Source of the DNA: an uncultured Magnetospirillum sp.
Lineage (GTDB): Bacteria; Pseudomonadota; Alphaproteobacteria; Rhodospirillales; Magnetospirillaceae
Direction: 5' to 3'
Assembly: GCF_903853455.1 (NCBI RefSeq)
Contig: NZ_CAINTR010000022.1
Coordinates: 1-37,723 of the forward strand
Length of the DNA: 37,723 nucleotides
Part shown: in pieces, positions 23,064 to 31,551 of the stretch
Position numbering within the stretch: position 1 is the stretch's first letter
Layout of the letters: every line of letters starts with the position of its first letter
Notes under the pieces: model-generated
Told to the model about the DNA's origin: nothing
Seen by the model: the letters and a program-made list of their open reading frames with translations, nothing else
Databases searched by the model: none
Made by a program: the position numbers and the translations under genes

Positions 23064-23888
23064 ATGCCGATCTTCTACCTGCGTAAACTCTCAGGGGACA
23101 GACGCACCTCGACCGCCAACAAGCATCTTGGCTGCTCGCTGGCGTTCATCGCCGGCGCGATCAACGCCGGCGGCTTCCTGGCCGTCGACCGCTACACGTC
23201 CCACATGACCGGGATCGTCTCGTCCATGGCCGACTACCTCGTCACCAACAACGTGACGGCGGTGGTCATCGGCCTGGGGTCCCTGGTGGCCTTCGTCGCC
23301 GGTTCCGCCTATTCGGCCATCCTGATCAACTGGGGCAGCCATCATCGCATGCACAGCAAATACGCCTATCCCCTGTTGTGGGAGGCGATGCTGCTGCTGT
23401 GCTTCGGCTTGATGGGCGGCTATCTGGAATTGCACCAGAGCGGGTTCATCCCGGTCACGGTGATGCTGCTATGCTTCATCATGGGGTTGCAGAACGCCAT
23501 CATCACCAAGATTTCCAATTCGGAAATCCGCACCACCCACATGACCGGCATCGTCACCGACATCGGCATCGAGCTGGGCAAGGTCTTCTACATCAACTCC
23601 CAGTCGGAATCGGCCCATTACAAGCCGGTGCGCTCGAACAAGGGCCGGCTGGTGGTGCTGTCGTCGCTGTTGGCGTCGTTTTTCTGCGGCGGCACCGCCG
23701 GAGCGGTCGGCTTCAAGTATATCGGATACTCATCGACGATTCCGCTGGCGGCCTTCCTGGTCCTGCTGGCCATCGTCCCGCTGGTGGACGACGTCCGCAC
23801 CCGCCTGCGGGTCCATATGCGCCATCAGTTCCACGGCCGCCGCGCCGCCCTGCCCTCCCACGGCTTCAAGCAGGCCGATCCGCGTTAG
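23064..23888 (+). CDS. DUF1275 (YoaK-like) integral membrane protein
   Basis: A 274-residue protein with about six transmembrane helices. The family signature is seen in AFIAGAINAGGFLAVDRYTSHMTG near the start and in MGLQNAIITKISNSEIRTTHMTGIVTDIG in the middle, two related repeats with the T-x-H-M-T-G motif (quoted in part). Members are conserved membrane proteins of unknown transport or adaptor role. The C-terminal 30 residues are basic and His-rich (HMRHQFHGRR). It lies 83 bp after aat and ends only 2 bp before the end of the convergent DUF2155 gene, with no terminator visible between. Confidence 0.85.
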   Translation: MPIFYLRKLSGDRRTSTANKHLGCSLAFIAGAINAGGFLAVDRYTSHMTGIVSSMADYLVTNNVTAVVIGLGSLVAFVAGSAYSAILINWGSHHRMHSKYAYPLLWEAMLLLCFGLMGGYLELHQSGFIPVTVMLLCFIMGLQNAIITKISNSEIRTTHMTGIVTDIGIELGKVFYINSQSESAHYKPVRSNKGRLVVLSSLLASFFCGGTAGAVGFKYIGYSSTIPLAAFLVLLAIVPLVDDVRTRLRVHMRHQFHGRRAALPSHGFKQADPR

Positions 23889-23890
23889 GC

Positions 23891-24289
23891 TCAGTGGCTT
23901 TTGCCGTTGCGGCAGTCCAGCACCCAGATGTCGTAGACCGGGTGTTCCATGGCCGACAGCGCCGGGCTGGAGGCGAACATCCAGCCGCGGAACAGGCCGG
24001 TTGCCGGCTGGTCCGGCCGCAGTTCCCAGATGTCGAGGAAAGCGGCGCTTTCCGGCTGGTCCTCGGGCCGGCGCTTCATGCAGGCGCGGGCGACGATCTC
24101 CAGGGCGCCGAAATGCACCGGCTTTCCCACCGGAACCTCGATGGTGACCACCCGGGCGGACACCTTGTCCAACCCCTGGAGAATGGCGGTGTCGAAGGAC
24201 AGGTCGCCGCTTTCCGCCGCCTGAGCCCAGCCGATGCCGGAAAGCCCGACCACCATCAGCGCCGCCAGGATGGGACCCGCCGCCTTCAT
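23891..24289 (-). CDS. DUF2155 domain-containing secreted protein
   Basis: A 132-residue protein with a signal peptide (about 1-24, AALMVVGLSGIGWAQA). The DUF2155 domain contains LQGLDKVSARVVTIEVPVGK, FGALEIVARACMKRRPED, and FRGWMFASSPALSAMEHPVYDIWVLDC near the end (quoted in pieces). Two cysteines (ARAC and LDC) may form a disulfide. DUF2155 is a conserved alphaproteobacterial periplasmic protein of unknown role. It overlaps the mlaD stop in an ATGA and belongs to the NDUFA12-mlaD unit; envelope function is suggested by this company only. Confidence 0.88.
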   Translation of the reverse strand: MKAAGPILAALMVVGLSGIGWAQAAESGDLSFDTAILQGLDKVSARVVTIEVPVGKPVHFGALEIVARACMKRRPEDQPESAAFLDIWELRPDQPATGLFRGWMFASSPALSAMEHPVYDIWVLDCRNGKSH

Positions 24290-24786
24290 TTCTGCGCGGG
24301 GGTCTCGGGCGCCGCGCCCTTGGCGGCGGCCGGCGGCTGATTGTCGGCGGTGGCGAGGAAGATCAGGTTGCCGACCATCTCCTCGATGGACTTGAAGTTC
24401 TTGGTGGGGCCGAGGGCGGCGTCGGCGGCGAGCATGGTGGTGGACTTGCCGGGCGCCAGCTTGACGAATTTGCCGCCCAGCAGCCCCTCGCTGGAGATGC
24501 TGGCGACGGTGTCGTCGGGCAGCTTGATGCCGTGGGCGATGGACAGCTTGACCACCGCGTCGTAGCTCTGGGGATCCAGGGTCTGCGACAGCACGGTGCC
24601 GACCTTGATGCCGTTGATCTTCACGTCGGCGCCGGTGTCGAGGCCGCCGACGCTGGTGAAGGTGGCGGTCAGGGTATAGCCCTCGATCTTGGCGATGTTG
24701 GCGTGGGTATAGGCGAAGACCAGGAAAAAGGCCGCCACCGCCAGCACGACGGCCCCCATGATGGTTTCGATCAGATTGCGTCCCAT
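24286..24786 (-). CDS. mlaD: MlaD-like MCE-domain lipid transport protein
   Basis: A 166-residue protein with one N-terminal transmembrane helix (about 6-28) and a single MCE/MlaD domain (about 36-115: FTSVGGLDTGADVKINGIKV and ISSEGLLGGKFVKLAPG). A low-complexity Pro/Ala tail follows. MlaD forms a hexameric ring in the periplasmic face of the MlaFEDB transporter, moving phospholipids between membranes to keep outer-membrane asymmetry. The MlaE and MlaF genes are not in the window. The length is normal. It lies 17 bp after a second MlaD-like gene and overlaps the DUF2155 gene. Confidence 0.87.
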   Translation of the reverse strand: MGRNLIETIMGAVVLAVAAFFLVFAYTHANIAKIEGYTLTATFTSVGGLDTGADVKINGIKVGTVLSQTLDPQSYDAVVKLSIAHGIKLPDDTVASISSEGLLGGKFVKLAPGKSTTMLAADAALGPTKNFKSIEEMVGNLIFLATADNQPPAAAKGAAPETPAQK

Positions 24787-24803
24787 GATGGGGGGTACCC
24801 TGT

Positions 24804-25295
24804 TCAGTTGGTCGCGGAGGGCAAGGGCTTGTCCAGGTAGCCGCGCTTGGCCTTGGCCTGCTGGATGATCATGTCCAGGAGATCCTCGATCACCACCGTG
24901 TCCTGGGTGTAGTGGATTTCCTGGCCGGGCTTCATCATCGTGTCGTCGCCGCCCGGCTTCAACTCGACGAACTTGGCGCCGAGCAATCCGTCGGTGTAGA
25001 TCACCGCCGCCGTGTCGCTGCTCAGTTGGATGTCGGGACGCACCAGGAAGGTGAGTACCGCCCGGTAGCGGTCGTCCAGCCGTTGCCCGACCACATGGCC
25101 GACCAGCGACCCCGACAGGCGCACCGGACTGCCGATGGAGATCCCGTCGGCCCGGTTGAAGCGAGCGCTGAGCGTATAGCCCTCGGCGGATTCGGTGGAC
25201 TTGCCGCCGATGGCGAAGGCCAAGGTCAGCAGCAACGCCCCGATCACGACGACAGCGCCGCCGGTCATGGTGTCGCGGTCGTCGCGGCTCACCAT
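24804..25295 (-). CDS. Second MlaD-like MCE-domain protein
   Basis: A 163-residue protein: transmembrane helix (about 12-31), an MCE domain (about 40-117: FNRADGISIGSPVRLSGSLV, VIYTDGLLGAKFVELKPGGD) and a C-terminal amphipathic stretch with VVIEDLLDMIIQQAKAK. It is clearly paralogous to the following gene yet diverged in sequence. It could form mixed or separate rings with it. The ATG at 25295 was preferred over the GTG at 25298 because GAGGAAG lies 7 bases before the ATG. It is located between NDUFA12 and mlaD in one transcription unit. Confidence 0.83.
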   Translation of the reverse strand: MVSRDDRDTMTGGAVVVIGALLLTLAFAIGGKSTESAEGYTLSARFNRADGISIGSPVRLSGSLVGHVVGQRLDDRYRAVLTFLVRPDIQLSSDTAAVIYTDGLLGAKFVELKPGGDDTMMKPGQEIHYTQDTVVIEDLLDMIIQQAKAKRGYLDKPLPSATN

Positions 25296-25322
25296 CACGT
25301 TCTTCCTCTCCTCGGCCCGAAC

Positions 25323-25673
25323 CTAGGGCTGCCAAGCCTCGTAATCGCCGGTGGCGCGCTCGCGCACGCCGCCCGCCAGATTGTGGCCGGGCGGCAGATA
25401 AGCCTCGGCCGAGCCGGTCTTGTTGGCCTCGTGCGGCTTTTGCCACGGCTGCTTGACGGCGGCGGTCAGCGGCACGTCGCTGGTGTAGTGCAACCAGACA
25501 TGCCATTCGGGCGGAACCTTCGACGCTTCCGGCTTACCGGCGAACAGCACCCAGCGCTTGGTCCGCCGCCCCTTGGCGGTCTTGCGCTCGGTGTAGTAGC
25601 GGTTGCCGGCGGTATCGGTGCCGACCAGCTTGCCCGTGGTCCAGGTGTACAGCAGGGTGCCGATTGTCGCCAT
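25323..25673 (-). CDS. NDUFA12 family NADH:ubiquinone oxidoreductase subunit
   Basis: A 116-residue protein of the NDUFA12/B17.2 family, an accessory subunit of respiratory complex I in mitochondria and Alphaproteobacteria. Typical features are LVGTDTAGNRYYTER, RRTKRWVLF and PPEWHVWLHYTSDVPL. The alphaproteobacterial gene is usually away from the main nuo operon and next to DUF2155 and mlaD, as here. Start at the second of two adjacent ATGs (25673), 5 bases after GAGGA; the first (25676) is the alternative. It is the first gene of the four-gene unit. Confidence 0.92.
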   Translation of the reverse strand: MATIGTLLYTWTTGKLVGTDTAGNRYYTERKTAKGRRTKRWVLFAGKPEASKVPPEWHVWLHYTSDVPLTAAVKQPWQKPHEANKTGSAEAYLPPGHNLAGGVRERATGDYEAWQP

Positions 25674-25791
25674 CATCGTCCTCACGCAGCAAAATGTCCG
25701 CCGGACTATAGGCAAAACCCCCCCGTCCCGTCCAGTGGGGTTCACTCTCCTTCTGCAAAACCCCGCATTTTGCAATTTTCGTTAAACGTCA

Positions 25792-25856
25792 ACACAATAT
25801 ACGGCAAACACACTGCATCTCGTGGTTAACCTTTGTAAACAGACCATATCTTGTAT
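25792..25856 (+). promoter_or_regulatory. Possible NrdR boxes upstream of nrdJ
   Basis: AGACCATATCTTGTAT (25841-25856) matches the NrdR box consensus ACACWATATATWGTGT at 12 of 16 positions, and ACACAATATACGGCAA (25792-25807) at about 11. NrdR represses ribonucleotide reductase genes through paired boxes. The spacing (49 bp between starts) is not the usual three helical turns, so only the second box is fairly convincing. The 25674-26040 gap also holds the AT-rich probable promoter and the structured leader. Confidence 0.35.
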
Positions 25857-25893
25857 TGTGAACGAGTTATGTCTTGACGTCCTCCGGGGAGCT

Positions 25894-25987
25894 GGCATAG
25901 GCTGCGGTTTCGTCGAGGGAGAGCCACTAGATGTAGTGGTGCGGCGCGGGAGGGGGGAACGTGCCGCAAGGCGCCAACCGCCATGCC
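25894..25987 (+). ncRNA. Structured nrdJ leader, candidate cis-regulatory RNA
   Basis: The leader can fold as a three-way junction. The closing stem pairs GGCAT (25894-25898) with ATGCC (25983-25987) and GCGGTT (25904-25909) with AACCGC (25976-25981). Inside are a hairpin CCACTA-GATG-TAGTGG (25924-25939) and, directly next to it, TGCGGCGC ... GTGCCGCA (25940-25947 with 25961-25968, one G-U) enclosing a purine-rich loop GGGAGGGGGG. It lies 53 bp before the nrdJ start. Pairing was found by eye. Nothing here matches the conserved cobalamin riboswitch core, so the ligand, if any, is open. Confidence 0.4.
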
Positions 25988-26040
25988 TGCGCCCTTTCGA
26001 CCAGAGTCGGTCAAGACCAGTCGAGCCAAGAGGGGAAACC

Positions 26041-29000
26041 ATGCGGGTCCAGCGTCACTACACCAAGACCGGTGAATCAGCCTATAGCGGGATCGAGTTC
26101 CGCAAGGCCGTCAGCGAAATCCGCAACCCCGACGGATCGGTGGTGTTCGCCGCCGACGACCTCGAAGTGCCGAAGGACTGGTCCCAGGTGGCGTGCGACG
26201 TGCTGGCGCAGAAGTATTTCCGCAAGGCCGGCGTGCCGGCCAAGCTGAAGCGGATCGCCGAAAAGGGCATCCCCGAATGGCTGGCCCGCCACGAGCCCGA
26301 TGCCGAGGCGCTGGCCAAGCTGCCGGAGAAGGAACGCATCGTCGGCGAAAAGAGCGCCAAGCAGGTGTTCGACCGCCTGGCCGGCACCTGGACCTATTGG
26401 GGCTGGAAGGGCGGCTATTTCGACGGCGAGACCGACGCCCAGGCCTTCCACGACGAGATGGCCCACATGCTGGCCCGCCAGATGGGCGCCCCCAACTCGC
26501 CGCAATGGTTCAACACCGGCCTGCATTGGGCCTATGGCATCGACGGCCCCGGCCAGGGCCACTCCTATGTGGACCACAAGACCGGCAAGCTGGTCCGTTC
26601 CAAGTCCGCCTACGAGCATCCCCAGCCCCATGCCTGCTTCATCCAGTCCATCGAGGACGACCTCGTCAACGAGGGCGGCATCATGGATTTGTGGGTGCGT
26701 GAAGCCCGCCTGTTCAAATACGGCTCGGGCACCGGCACCAACTTTTCCAAGCTGCGCGGCGAGGGCGAGAAGCTGTCGGGCGGCGGCCGCTCGTCGGGCC
26801 TGATGAGCTTCCTCAAGATCGGCGACCGCGCCGCCGGCGCCATCAAGTCGGGCGGCACCACACGGCGCGCCGCCAAGATGGTGGTGGTCGACGTCGACCA
26901 TCCCGACATCGAGAAGTTCATCTCCTGGAAGGTGCGCGAAGAGCAGAAGGTGGCCGCCCTGGTGGCCGGTTCCCGCCTCGCCGCCCGGACGCTGTCCGAG
27001 GTCATGGCCGCTTGCCGCGAATGGGACGGCGTTGACGGCGAAGGCCGCTTCGACCCCAAGGTCAACAAGCGCCTGAAGGCCGCCATCATCGACGGCCGCA
27101 AATGCGAGATCCCGGAGAACTACATCCAGCGGGTGATCCAGTTCGCGCGTCAGGGCTATACCCAGATCGACTTTCCGGTGCTGGACACCGATTGGGATTC
27201 GGAAGCCTATCTGACGGTGTCGGGCCAGAACTCCAACAATTCGGTCCGTGTCGACAACGCCTTCCTCAGCGCCGTCATCCATGACGCCGACTGGCAGTTG
27301 AAGCACCGCAAGAACGGCAAGGTCGCCAAGACCCTGAAGGCCCGCGAGCTGTGGGAGCAGATCGGCGACGCCGCCTGGGCCTGCGCCGACCCGGGCATCC
27401 AGTTCGACACCACCATCAACGAGTGGCACACCTGCCCCGAGTCCGGCCGCATCAACGCGTCCAACCCCTGCTCGGAATACATGTTCCTGGACGACACCGC
27501 CTGCAATCTGGCGTCGCTCAACCTGCTGTGCTTCCGCAACGACGACGGCAGCTTCGATGTCGAAGGCTATCGCCACGCCGTGCGGCTGTGGACCATGGTG
27601 CTGGAAATCTCCGTGCTGATGGCCCAGTTCCCCTCGCCCCGCATCGCCGAGCTGTCCTACGAGTTCCGCACCCTGGGCCTGGGCTACGCCAATGTGGGCG
27701 GACTGCTGATGGCGTCGGGCATCCCCTATGACAGCGACAAGGGCCGCGCCCTGATCGCCGCCATCACCGCGCTCACCACCGGCGAGTCCTACGCCACCTC
27801 GGCCGACATGGCCGAAGAGCTGGGCGCCTTCGAGGGCTTCGACAAGAACCGCGCCGCCATGCTGCGGGTCATCCGCAACCATCGCCGCGCCGCCCACGGC
27901 ATGGGCACCGGTTACGAGGGCCTGTCCATCACCCCGGTGCCGCTGGACGCCGCCAATTGCCCCGACGCGCCCCTGCTGGCCGCCTCGCGCCAGGCCTGGG
28001 ACGAGGCGCTGGCCAAGGGCGAAAAGCACGGCTTCCGCAACGCCCAGACCTCGGTGGTCGCCCCCACCGGCACCATCGGCCTGGTGATGGATTGCGACAC
28101 CACCGGCATCGAGCCTGACTTCGCCCTGGTGAAGTTCAAGAAGCTGGCCGGCGGCGGCTATTTCAAGATCATCAACCGCATGGTCCCGGAAGCCTTGCGC
28201 ACCATGGGCTATCCGGAAGGCGACATCGCCGAGATCATCCGCTACGCCGTCGGTCACGGATCGTTGCGCGGCGCGCCCTCCATCAATCACGACAGCCTGC
28301 GGGCCAAGGGCTTCGACGACGAGACCCTGGAGAAGATCGAGGCGCAGCTGGAAGCCGCCTTCGACATCAAGTTCGTCTTCAACAAATACGCCCTGGGCGA
28401 GCAGTTCTGCACCGACATCCTGGGCATCCCGGCCGCCAAGCTCAACGACTACACCTTCGACATGCTGGGCTTCCTGGGCTTCTCGCGCGAGCAGATCGAC
28501 GCCGCCAACACCTATTGCACCGGCGCCATGACCCTGGAGGGCGCGCCCTTCCTCAAGGACGAGCATCTGCCGGTGTTCGATTGCGCGTCGCCTTGCGGCC
28601 GCATCGGCAAGCGCTCGCTGTCGGTGGAAGCCCATATCCGCATGATGGCCGCCGCCCAGTCCTTCATCTCGGGCGCCATTTCCAAGACCATCAACATGTC
28701 CAACTCGGCCACGGTCGAGGATTGCAAGGAAGCCTACATGCTGTCCTGGCGCCTGGGCGTCAAGGCCAACGCGCTCTACCGCGACGGCTCCAAGCTCAGC
28801 CAGCCGCTCCAGGCCTCGCTGCTGGACGATGCCGGTGAACTGGCCGACCAGTTGGCCGAGTCCTCCACCACGGTGCGGACCGAGATCGTCGCCGAGCGCA
28901 TGGTCGAGCGGATCATCCAGCAGGTGCAGAGCCGCACCAAGCTGCCCGACCGCCGCAAGGGCTACACCCAGAAGGCCATCGTCGGCGGCCACAAGGTCTA

Positions 29001-29718
29001 CCTGCGCACCGGCGAGTACGAGGACGGCAAGCTGGGCGAGATCTTCATCGACATGCACAAGGAAGGCGCCGCCTTCCGCGCCATGATGAACAACTTCGCC
29101 ATCGCCATCTCGGTGGGTCTCCAGTACGGCGTGCCGCTGGAGGAGTTCGTCGAGGCCTTCACCTTCACCCGGTTCGAGCCCTCGGGCATGGTGGTGGGCA
29201 ACGAGACCATCAAGATGTCCAGCTCGATCCTCGACTACATCTTCCGCGAACTGGCCATCTCCTATCTCGGCCGCAACGACCTCGCCCATGTGGAACCGGC
29301 CGACCTCACCCCCGACGCCATGGGGCGCGGCACCTCGGAAAGCCAGCTCGAGCCCCAGTCGGTCGCCGCGCAGTCCCTGGCGGCCCAGCATCTGGCGGTG
29401 GTGGAGCGGGTCGCGTCCAAGGGCTATGTGCGGTCCAACCTGCTGTTCCTCACCCGTGGCGCCACCGGCCCGACCTCCATGTCGGCCGACATCTCCGGCG
29501 GCATGCAGATGGCGGCGGCGGCCCAGACCGTGGTCAGCGTCGGCGGCGACACCGAGGCCCTGATCCAGGAGTTCGACGCCCGCGCCGAGCAGATCCGCAC
29601 CGCCCGCATGAAGGGCTACGAAGGCGACGCCTGCCCCGAATGCGGCAACTTCACCCTGGTCCGCAACGGCACCTGCCTGAAATGCGACACCTGCGGCGGC
29701 ACGACGGGCTGCAGCTGA
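26041..29718 (+). CDS. nrdJ: Adenosylcobalamin-dependent (class II) ribonucleotide reductase
   Basis: A 1225-residue class II ribonucleotide reductase, making deoxyribonucleotides with adenosylcobalamin and independent of oxygen. The radical-site loop N475-P-C477-S-E479 ([14 protein letters not shown]) is intact. [40 protein letters not shown] and ISKTINMSN are typical motifs, each given in short form. The C-terminal tail (about 1198-1225) has a CPEC ... CLKCDTC zinc-ribbon-like set plus a final Cys, used to re-reduce the active site. The ATG at 26041 follows GAGGGGAAACC; the frame is open further upstream but without family similarity. It is monocistronic, with a strong terminator. A B12-dependent enzyme suits a microaerobic denitrifier. 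Confidence 0.95.
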   Translation: MRVQRHYTKTGESAYSGIEFRKAVSEIRNPDGSVVFAADDLEVPKDWSQVACDVLAQKYFRKAGVPAKLKRIAEKGIPEWLARHEPDAEALAKLPEKERIVGEKSAKQVFDRLAGTWTYWGWKGGYFDGETDAQAFHDEMAHMLARQMGAPNSPQWFNTGLHWAYGIDGPGQGHSYVDHKTGKLVRSKSAYEHPQPHACFIQSIEDDLVNEGGIMDLWVREARLFKYGSGTGTNFSKLRGEGEKLSGGGRSSGLMSFLKIGDRAAGAIKSGGTTRRAAKMVVVDVDHPDIEKFISWKVREEQKVAALVAGSRLAARTLSEVMAACREWDGVDGEGRFDPKVNKRLKAAIIDGRKCEIPENYIQRVIQFARQGYTQIDFPVLDTDWDSEAYLTVSGQNSNNSVRVDNAFLSAVIHDADWQLKHRKNGKVAKTLKARELWEQIGDAAWACADPGIQFDTTINEWHTCPESGRINASNPCSEYMFLDDTACNLASLNLLCFRNDDGSFDVEGYRHAVRLWTMVLEISVLMAQFPSPRIAELSYEFRTLGLGYANVGGLLMASGIPYDSDKGRALIAAITALTTGESYATSADMAEELGAFEGFDKNRAAMLRVIRNHRRAAHGMGTGYEGLSITPVPLDAANCPDAPLLAASRQAWDEALAKGEKHGFRNAQTSVVAPTGTIGLVMDCDTTGIEPDFALVKFKKLAGGGYFKIINRMVPEALRTMGYPEGDIAEIIRYAVGHGSLRGAPSINHDSLRAKGFDDETLEKIEAQLEAAFDIKFVFNKYALGEQFCTDILGIPAAKLNDYTFDMLGFLGFSREQIDAANTYCTGAMTLEGAPFLKDEHLPVFDCASPCGRIGKRSLSVEAHIRMMAAAQSFISGAISKTINMSNSATVEDCKEAYMLSWRLGVKANALYRDGSKLSQPLQASLLDDAGELADQLAESSTTVRTEIVAERMVERIIQQVQSRTKLPDRRKGYTQKAIVGGHKVYLRTGEYEDGKLGEIFIDMHKEGAAFRAMMNNFAIAISVGLQYGVPLEEFVEAFTFTRFEPSGMVVGNETIKMSSSILDYIFRELAISYLGRNDLAHVEPADLTPDAMGRGTSESQLEPQSVAAQSLAAQHLAVVERVASKGYVRSNLLFLTRGATGPTSMSADISGGMQMAAAAQTVVSVGGDTEALIQEFDARAEQIRTARMKGYEGDACPECGNFTLVRNGTCLKCDTCGGTTGCS

Positions 29719-29773
29719 GCTCTTGCCGACACGATCGCGGGTTCGAACTTAATCTCCTCGACCCGCGCTCGAC

Positions 29774-29804
29774 GGGCCGGCCCTCACAAGGGCCGGCCCA
29801 TTTT
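29774..29804 (+). terminator. Rho-independent terminator of nrdJ
   Basis: GGGCCGGCCCT (29774-29784), loop CACA, AGGGCCGGCCC (29789-29799), then ATTTT. A perfect 11-bp GC-rich stem located 55 bp after the nrdJ stop and 19 bp before the end of the convergent solute-binding protein gene. Confidence 0.85.
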
Positions 29805-29822
29805 CGTTGGAAAGAGCGGTTC

Positions 29823-30590
29823 TCAGCGCACCCCCCGCTCCGCTCCGGCCTTGGCGATGATCTCGGCCACCAGTTTGGGGTTCTTGGCCAGCCAGTCGTC
29901 AAACTCGGCGACGATCTCGGGGGCCTTGCCCGAGGACAGCCGGTAGGACTCCGCCACATGGGGCAGGTCGGGGGCGTAGACCAAGGCGTCCGAACTGCCC
30001 AGCACCGTTTCGGCGGCGGTCAGGGCCACCGCCACGTTGACATAGACCCCGTCGATACGGCCGGTCTGCACCTGACGCAGCAACTGCTCGAACCCCGGGT
30101 TTTCCTTCACCTCCACCGAGCCGGCCTGGATACGGTCCTGCCAGGCGTAGGGCGTGAAGCCGGCGACGATGCCCAGGCTGTGAAAGGCGTCCACGCCCCG
30201 GCCGGCATTTTCCCGCCGCACCAGGGTGCCGTCGATATAGGCGATCACCGGCCCGGAATAGGCGATGGGATGGCCCTGGCGGACCGCCGCCTGCCAGTCG
30301 GGGCTGTCGGGAAATTTCAGGTCGATGCCGCCATGGATCAACTCGGCCAGCAGGCGCTTGACGGGAAAGGCCTTGTAGGTCAGCCGATGGCCCTTGGCCG
30401 CGGCGAAAGCGTCGAGGATGGAACGGCCGGCGCCGATGAACTGTCCGTCGCGGTAGCCGTAGACCGGGGTGTAGTCGATGGCCTCGACCCCCACCACCAG
30501 ATCACGGGCCGAAACAGCCGTCATGGGGGACGCCACCGCGACCAGGGCCGACAAGCCCAGCAGCCGGACAAAAGATCTCGCCGTCATCAT
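29823..30590 (-). CDS. Periplasmic solute-binding protein (family 3-like)
   Basis: A 255-residue secreted protein. The signal peptide (MMTARSFVRLLGLSALVAVA, cleavage near VSA-RD) leads to a type II periplasmic binding fold: VVGVEAIDYTPVYGYRDGQF, ILDAFAAAKGHRLTYKAFPVKRLL, LIHGGIDLKFPD, and VQTGRIDGVYVNVAVALTAA (pieces quoted). These resemble amino-acid-type ABC receptors and related sensor domains. No permease or ATPase gene is nearby, so it may be an orphan receptor or work with a sensor protein. Two adjacent ATGs (30590, 30587) follow GGCGGGGGG. It is convergent with nrdJ. Confidence 0.8.
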   Translation of the reverse strand: MMTARSFVRLLGLSALVAVASPMTAVSARDLVVGVEAIDYTPVYGYRDGQFIGAGRSILDAFAAAKGHRLTYKAFPVKRLLAELIHGGIDLKFPDSPDWQAAVRQGHPIAYSGPVIAYIDGTLVRRENAGRGVDAFHSLGIVAGFTPYAWQDRIQAGSVEVKENPGFEQLLRQVQTGRIDGVYVNVAVALTAAETVLGSSDALVYAPDLPHVAESYRLSSGKAPEIVAEFDDWLAKNPKLVAEIIAKAGAERGVR

Positions 30591-30659
30591 CCCCCCGCCT
30601 CTGATCCAGAGAACGGGGATTGAAGCATGACCGGAAAACCCGATCAATCCCCTTGATAA

Positions 30660-30932
30660 TCAACAACGATTCCGGGTAGGGCGCCAGGTGGCGACGAAGC
30701 CGTCGATTCCGGCCTCGTTGATTCCCAGGTCACGCAGGGTCCGGGGGTCCAAACCGTCCAGTTCGGCGCGCAAGGCGCGACGGGCGGCGACAAGTTCCAG
30801 CGGACGGATGATCTTGTGGACGATGAAAGCGGCGACGGCCTGCCCGAATCCCTGGTGCTGGGCGCGAGGGGCGGGGCCGGAAGCGCAAGGACCGAAGGTG
30901 GGAGAAAGCGACATGACGGCCATCCGATACAT
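30660..30932 (-). CDS. DUF1127 domain-containing small protein
   Basis: A 90-residue protein whose C-terminal half (about 45-84) is the DUF1127 (YjiS-like) motif: RRALRAELDGLDPRTLRDLG followed by INEAGIDGFV. DUF1127 proteins are short, Arg-rich and abundant in Alphaproteobacteria; some bind RNA and affect phosphate or stress physiology. The N-terminal part is of unlike, low-complexity composition. Starts at 30932, 30923 and 30914 are all possible, and none has a clear ribosome site. It precedes the solute-binding protein gene by 69 bp on the same strand. The 30933-31076 region is AT-rich and should hold divergent promoters. Confidence 0.75.
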   Translation of the reverse strand: MYRMAVMSLSPTFGPCASGPAPRAQHQGFGQAVAAFIVHKIIRPLELVAARRALRAELDGLDPRTLRDLGINEAGIDGFVATWRPTRNRC

Positions 30933-31076
30933 TTGGAATAAGTTTAATATTCATACGAAATTAGCCCCCTGCCCCGCAACCACTGCCGGCGCATGGCTTG
31001 CCTGCGGAATCGCGAGGCTTTATTCCCGAGCAACGGCGCGCTAGGTTTGGGGCGACCTCAACGGGAGAGTACGATC

Positions 31077-31544
31077 ATGAGCGGAACCATCGCGGCACGC
31101 CTGAAGGACCTCGGCATCGAGCTGCCGCAACCAGCCGCCGCCGTGGCCAATTATGTGCCGTTCGTGGTCAGCGGATCGCTGGTGTTCGTCTCCGGCCAGT
31201 TGCCGCTGGAAAACGGCAAGCTGATGGTCGCCGGCAAGTTGGGCGACAGCGTGACCCTCGAGGATGGCGTCCGCGCCGCCCGCCTGTGCGCCCTCAATCT
31301 GCTTGCCCAGGCCCGCGCCGCCGCCGGGGGCGACCTGGACCGCATCCGCCGGCTGGTGCGGCTGACCGCCTTCGTGGCCAGCGTCCCCGGCTTCACGGAT
31401 CAGCCCAAGGTGGTCAACGGCGCCTCCGACCTCATGGTCCAGGTGCTGGGCGAGGCCGGCCGCCACGCCCGCGTCGCGGTGGGCGCGCCGGCGCTGCCGC
31501 TGGACGCGGCGGTGGAGATCGACGGAATTTTCGAACTGGCGTGA
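31077..31544 (+). CDS. RidA/YjgF family protein
   Basis: A 155-residue RidA-superfamily protein of the longer, YjgF-like subgroup. Recognisable parts are PFVVSGSLVFVSGQLPLENG, AARLCALNLLAQARAAAGGD, RLTAFVASVPGFTDQPKVVNG and RVAVGAPALPLDAAVEIDGI (short pieces). RidA proteins deaminate reactive enamine/imine intermediates from PLP enzymes; the catalytic Arg of true RidA is not clearly placed here, so activity is uncertain. The start ATG 31077 follows GGGAGAG. It is monocistronic, with its 3' end 7 bp from the convergent cyclase gene. Confidence 0.87.
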   Translation: MSGTIAARLKDLGIELPQPAAAVANYVPFVVSGSLVFVSGQLPLENGKLMVAGKLGDSVTLEDGVRAARLCALNLLAQARAAAGGDLDRIRRLVRLTAFVASVPGFTDQPKVVNGASDLMVQVLGEAGRHARVAVGAPALPLDAAVEIDGIFELA

Positions 31545-31551
31545 AAGCCCT

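Noticed and set aside
25860-26040. A classical cobalamin riboswitch for nrdJ
   Set aside because: The conserved B12-box and GCCACTG-type core are not present in the right context; the CCACTAG here is part of a simple hairpin. Kept only as an unclassified leader structure.
26077-29391. A minus-strand open frame of over 1100 codons antisense to nrdJ
   Set aside because: Low-complexity Gly/Ala/His/Gln composition with no family pattern; it arises from codon bias of the opposite nrdJ gene in high-GC DNA.
29735-29770. tRNA-like GGTTCGAA sequence
   Set aside because: No acceptor, D or anticodon arms can be drawn around it; it lies in the nrdJ 3' region.
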